The translations under genes were made by a program, and so were the position numbers. 8,055 nucleotides of DNA from Phycisphaerae bacterium (GTDB taxonomy: Bacteria > Planctomycetota > Phycisphaerae > UBA1845 > PWPN01). Position 1 is the first letter of the stretch. Each line of letters opens with the position of its first letter. The stretch lies in assembly GCA_003557125.1 (NCBI GenBank), contig PWPN01000289.1:1-8055 (forward strand). The letters are read 5' to 3'. This document shows, in pieces, positions 7,684-8,055 of this stretch. The notes under the pieces were generated by a model, which searched no databases, was not told the DNA's origin, and saw only the letters and a list, made by a program, of their open reading frames with translations.

Positions 7684-7726
7684 TCGGAGAGCGCCACGGG
7701 CGGCCAGTGTGTGCATTGTTGGCTGG

Positions 7727-7768
7727 TACGAACTGTCGTATTTCAGAGCCGCGACCGTAAGGGAGCGG
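7727..7768 (+). repeat. REP-like hairpin element, copy 1
   Basis: The element begins with a small perfect hairpin, TACGA-ACTG-TCGTA (7727-7740), continues with TTTCAGAG and ends in a 20-base stem-loop at 7749-7768. That stem is CCGC, then GA, CC, a GTAA loop, GG, GA and GCGG. It pairs as CCGC/GCGG, two tandem G-A mismatches, CC/GG and a GNRA-class tetraloop. Only the + strand gives a GNRA loop and sheared-type G-A pairs, so the RNA of that strand is the likely structured form. It resembles dispersed intergenic repeats I recall from planctomycete genomes. Confidence 0.7.
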
Positions 7769-7778
7769 ACCAAGGTAG

Positions 7779-7827
7779 TACGGATTGTCGGATTCAGAGC
7801 CGCGCACGTGAGAACGTGAGGGAGCGG
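7779..7827 (+). repeat. REP-like hairpin element, copy 2, with internal 8-base duplication
   Basis: This copy shares TACGRAYTGTCGKATT, TTCAGAGCCGCG and GGGAGCGG with copy 1 and lies in the same orientation ten bases after it. Its first hairpin is lost through base changes (TACGGATTGTCGGA). Its second stem is longer because ACGTGAG is repeated with a period of eight (7806-7812 and 7814-7820). Without that insert the stem-loop would be 20 bases, as in copy 1. The insert creates a new inner stem, CACG (7805-7808) with CGTG (7815-7818). Confidence 0.7.
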
Positions 7828-7838
7828 AGGGTGGTACG

Positions 7839-7946
7839 GGCGTCTCGCCCGTTTGCCCCCGTGGCGGCCGTCCGCCCTTACAGGGTGCCACTGGCGTCTC
7901 GCCCGTTTGACCCCGTGGCGGCCGTCCGCCCTTACAGGGTGCCACT
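7839..7946. repeat. tandem pair of 54-base units built from hairpins
   Basis: Two adjacent 54-base units, 7839-7892 and 7893-7946, differ at a single base (C at 7856 in the first, A at 7910 in the second). Each unit contains GGCG-TCT-CGCC, GGCGG-CCGT-CCGCC and CCCT-TAC-AGGG stem-loops and ends in GTGCCACT. In the first unit flanking bases extend the first stem to seven pairs (7836-7852). There are no spacers, so this is not a CRISPR. Because 54 is a multiple of three, a minus-strand open frame reads it as an 18-residue repeat, but that frame is otherwise just antisense to dapL. Confidence 0.85.
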
Positions 7947-7961
7947 GGCGGCTTGTCCGCC
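7947..7961. repeat. hairpin module following the tandem pair
   Basis: GGCGG-CTTGT-CCGCC is a perfect five-pair stem with a five-base loop. It starts exactly where a third 54-base unit would begin and shares only GGCG with it, so it looks like a different module joined to the same GTGCCACT boundary. Confidence 0.65.
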
Positions 7962-7976
7962 GGTGCGCTTGGCTTG

Positions 7977-8055
7977 GTGTGCCGAGCATGTTTGGCAACT
8001 CGGGGGTGTAAGTCCCCCGCCCAACCTGATGGAGGTGAAGGGCAAGCCACTGGCA
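7977..8055 (+). mobile_element. probable 5' end of a group II intron (cut by window edge)
   Basis: GTGTG at 7977-7981 matches the GUGYG consensus of group II intron 5' ends. About 20 bases later CGGGGG (8001-8006) and CCCCCG (8014-8019) enclose TGTAAGT, giving the GGTG-N-AAGTCC hairpin seen near the start of domain I in many bacterial group II introns. CCGAG (7982-7986) can also pair with CTCGG (7999-8003), competing with that hairpin. The following AACCTGATGGAGGTGAAGG is compatible with domain I but not diagnostic. Domain V and any reverse transcriptase gene would lie beyond the window, so the call rests on 79 bases. The alternative is another intergenic repeat module, since GCCACTGGC at 8046-8054 also occurs in the 54-base array. 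Confidence 0.42.

Larger units (their letters stand above)
7684..8055. other. gene-free, repeat-rich tail
   Basis: After dapL there is no credible coding region to the window edge. The first ~43 bases (7684-7726) show nothing clear. The rest is filled by two REP-like hairpin elements, a tandem pair of 54-base units with an extra hairpin, and a probable group II intron 5' end, listed separately. An open frame on the minus strand crosses the whole region, but it only reads the repeats. Confidence 0.8.

Noticed and set aside
7727..7743. Intrinsic terminator after dapL
   Set aside because: TACGA-ACTG-TCGTA is a perfect but AT-leaning five-pair stem followed by only three T. It is better explained as part of the repeat element, though weak termination is not excluded.
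7839..7961. CRISPR array
   Set aside because: The two units abut with no spacers and are 54 bases long; no cas genes are present.
5611..7998. 795-codon open frame on the minus strand
   Set aside because: It lies antisense to the CcsA/HemX-like gene and dapL, has low-complexity Arg/His-rich composition, and runs on through the repeats. It is a by-product of GC-rich codon use on the other strand.
7352..8050. Minus-strand open frame with an 18-residue repeat
   Set aside because: The repeat is just the 54-base DNA unit read in frame, and the rest is antisense to dapL. No start or family resemblance supports a protein.

Overview
The window is a GC-rich bacterial chromosome segment with every recognisable gene on the + strand. 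It holds the 3' part of a SUF iron-sulfur cluster operon, a membrane protein of the cytochrome c assembly (CcsA/HemX) superfamily, a lysine/peptidoglycan-precursor aminotransferase (dapL), and a 370-base tail made of repeats. Three things point to a planctomycete or close relative, though none proves it. The DapL is the GENDEMA / QDAAHIML type that I associate with planctomycetes and related phyla. The intergenic tail carries short structured repeats (AGAGCCGCG...GGGAGCGG, and GGCGTCTCGCCC / GGCGGCCGTCCGCC phrases) of a style familiar from planctomycete genomes. The SUF machinery uses SufU rather than SufE. This assignment is from recognition only; no search was run.

Layout. 1-5280 is the SUF operon: sufB (5' end outside the window), sufC, sufD, sufS, sufU and sufT. 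SufB, SufC and SufD would form the scaffold on which clusters are built. SufS takes sulfur from cysteine, SufU relays that persulfide to the scaffold, and SufT (MIP18/DUF59 family) is a maturation or transfer accessory. The junctions from sufC to sufU are stop/start overlaps (1, 4 and 4 bases), so these four genes are probably translationally coupled. The two loose junctions are sufB-sufC (90 bases, with two perfect hairpins) and sufU-sufT (45 bases, with a clear ribosome binding site). No sufA, sufE or sufR is visible, although they could lie upstream of the window.

5281-6447 carries the CcsA/HemX-like integral membrane gene, with a possible promoter of its own about 70-95 bases upstream. 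6448-7683 is dapL, which makes LL-diaminopimelate from tetrahydrodipicolinate. It is complete and has all the expected PLP residues except a His where fold-type I aminotransferases usually have Tyr.

7684-8055 has no credible gene. It contains two copies of a REP-like hairpin element, one of them a neat GNRA-capped stem with tandem G-A pairs. These are followed by a tandem pair of 54-base units built from small hairpins, and then by what looks like the first ~79 bases of a group II intron (GTGTG start and a GGTGTAAGTCC hairpin) running off the right edge. The most unusual material is in this tail. The gene content itself is ordinary housekeeping metabolism, and I see no undescribed multi-gene system.
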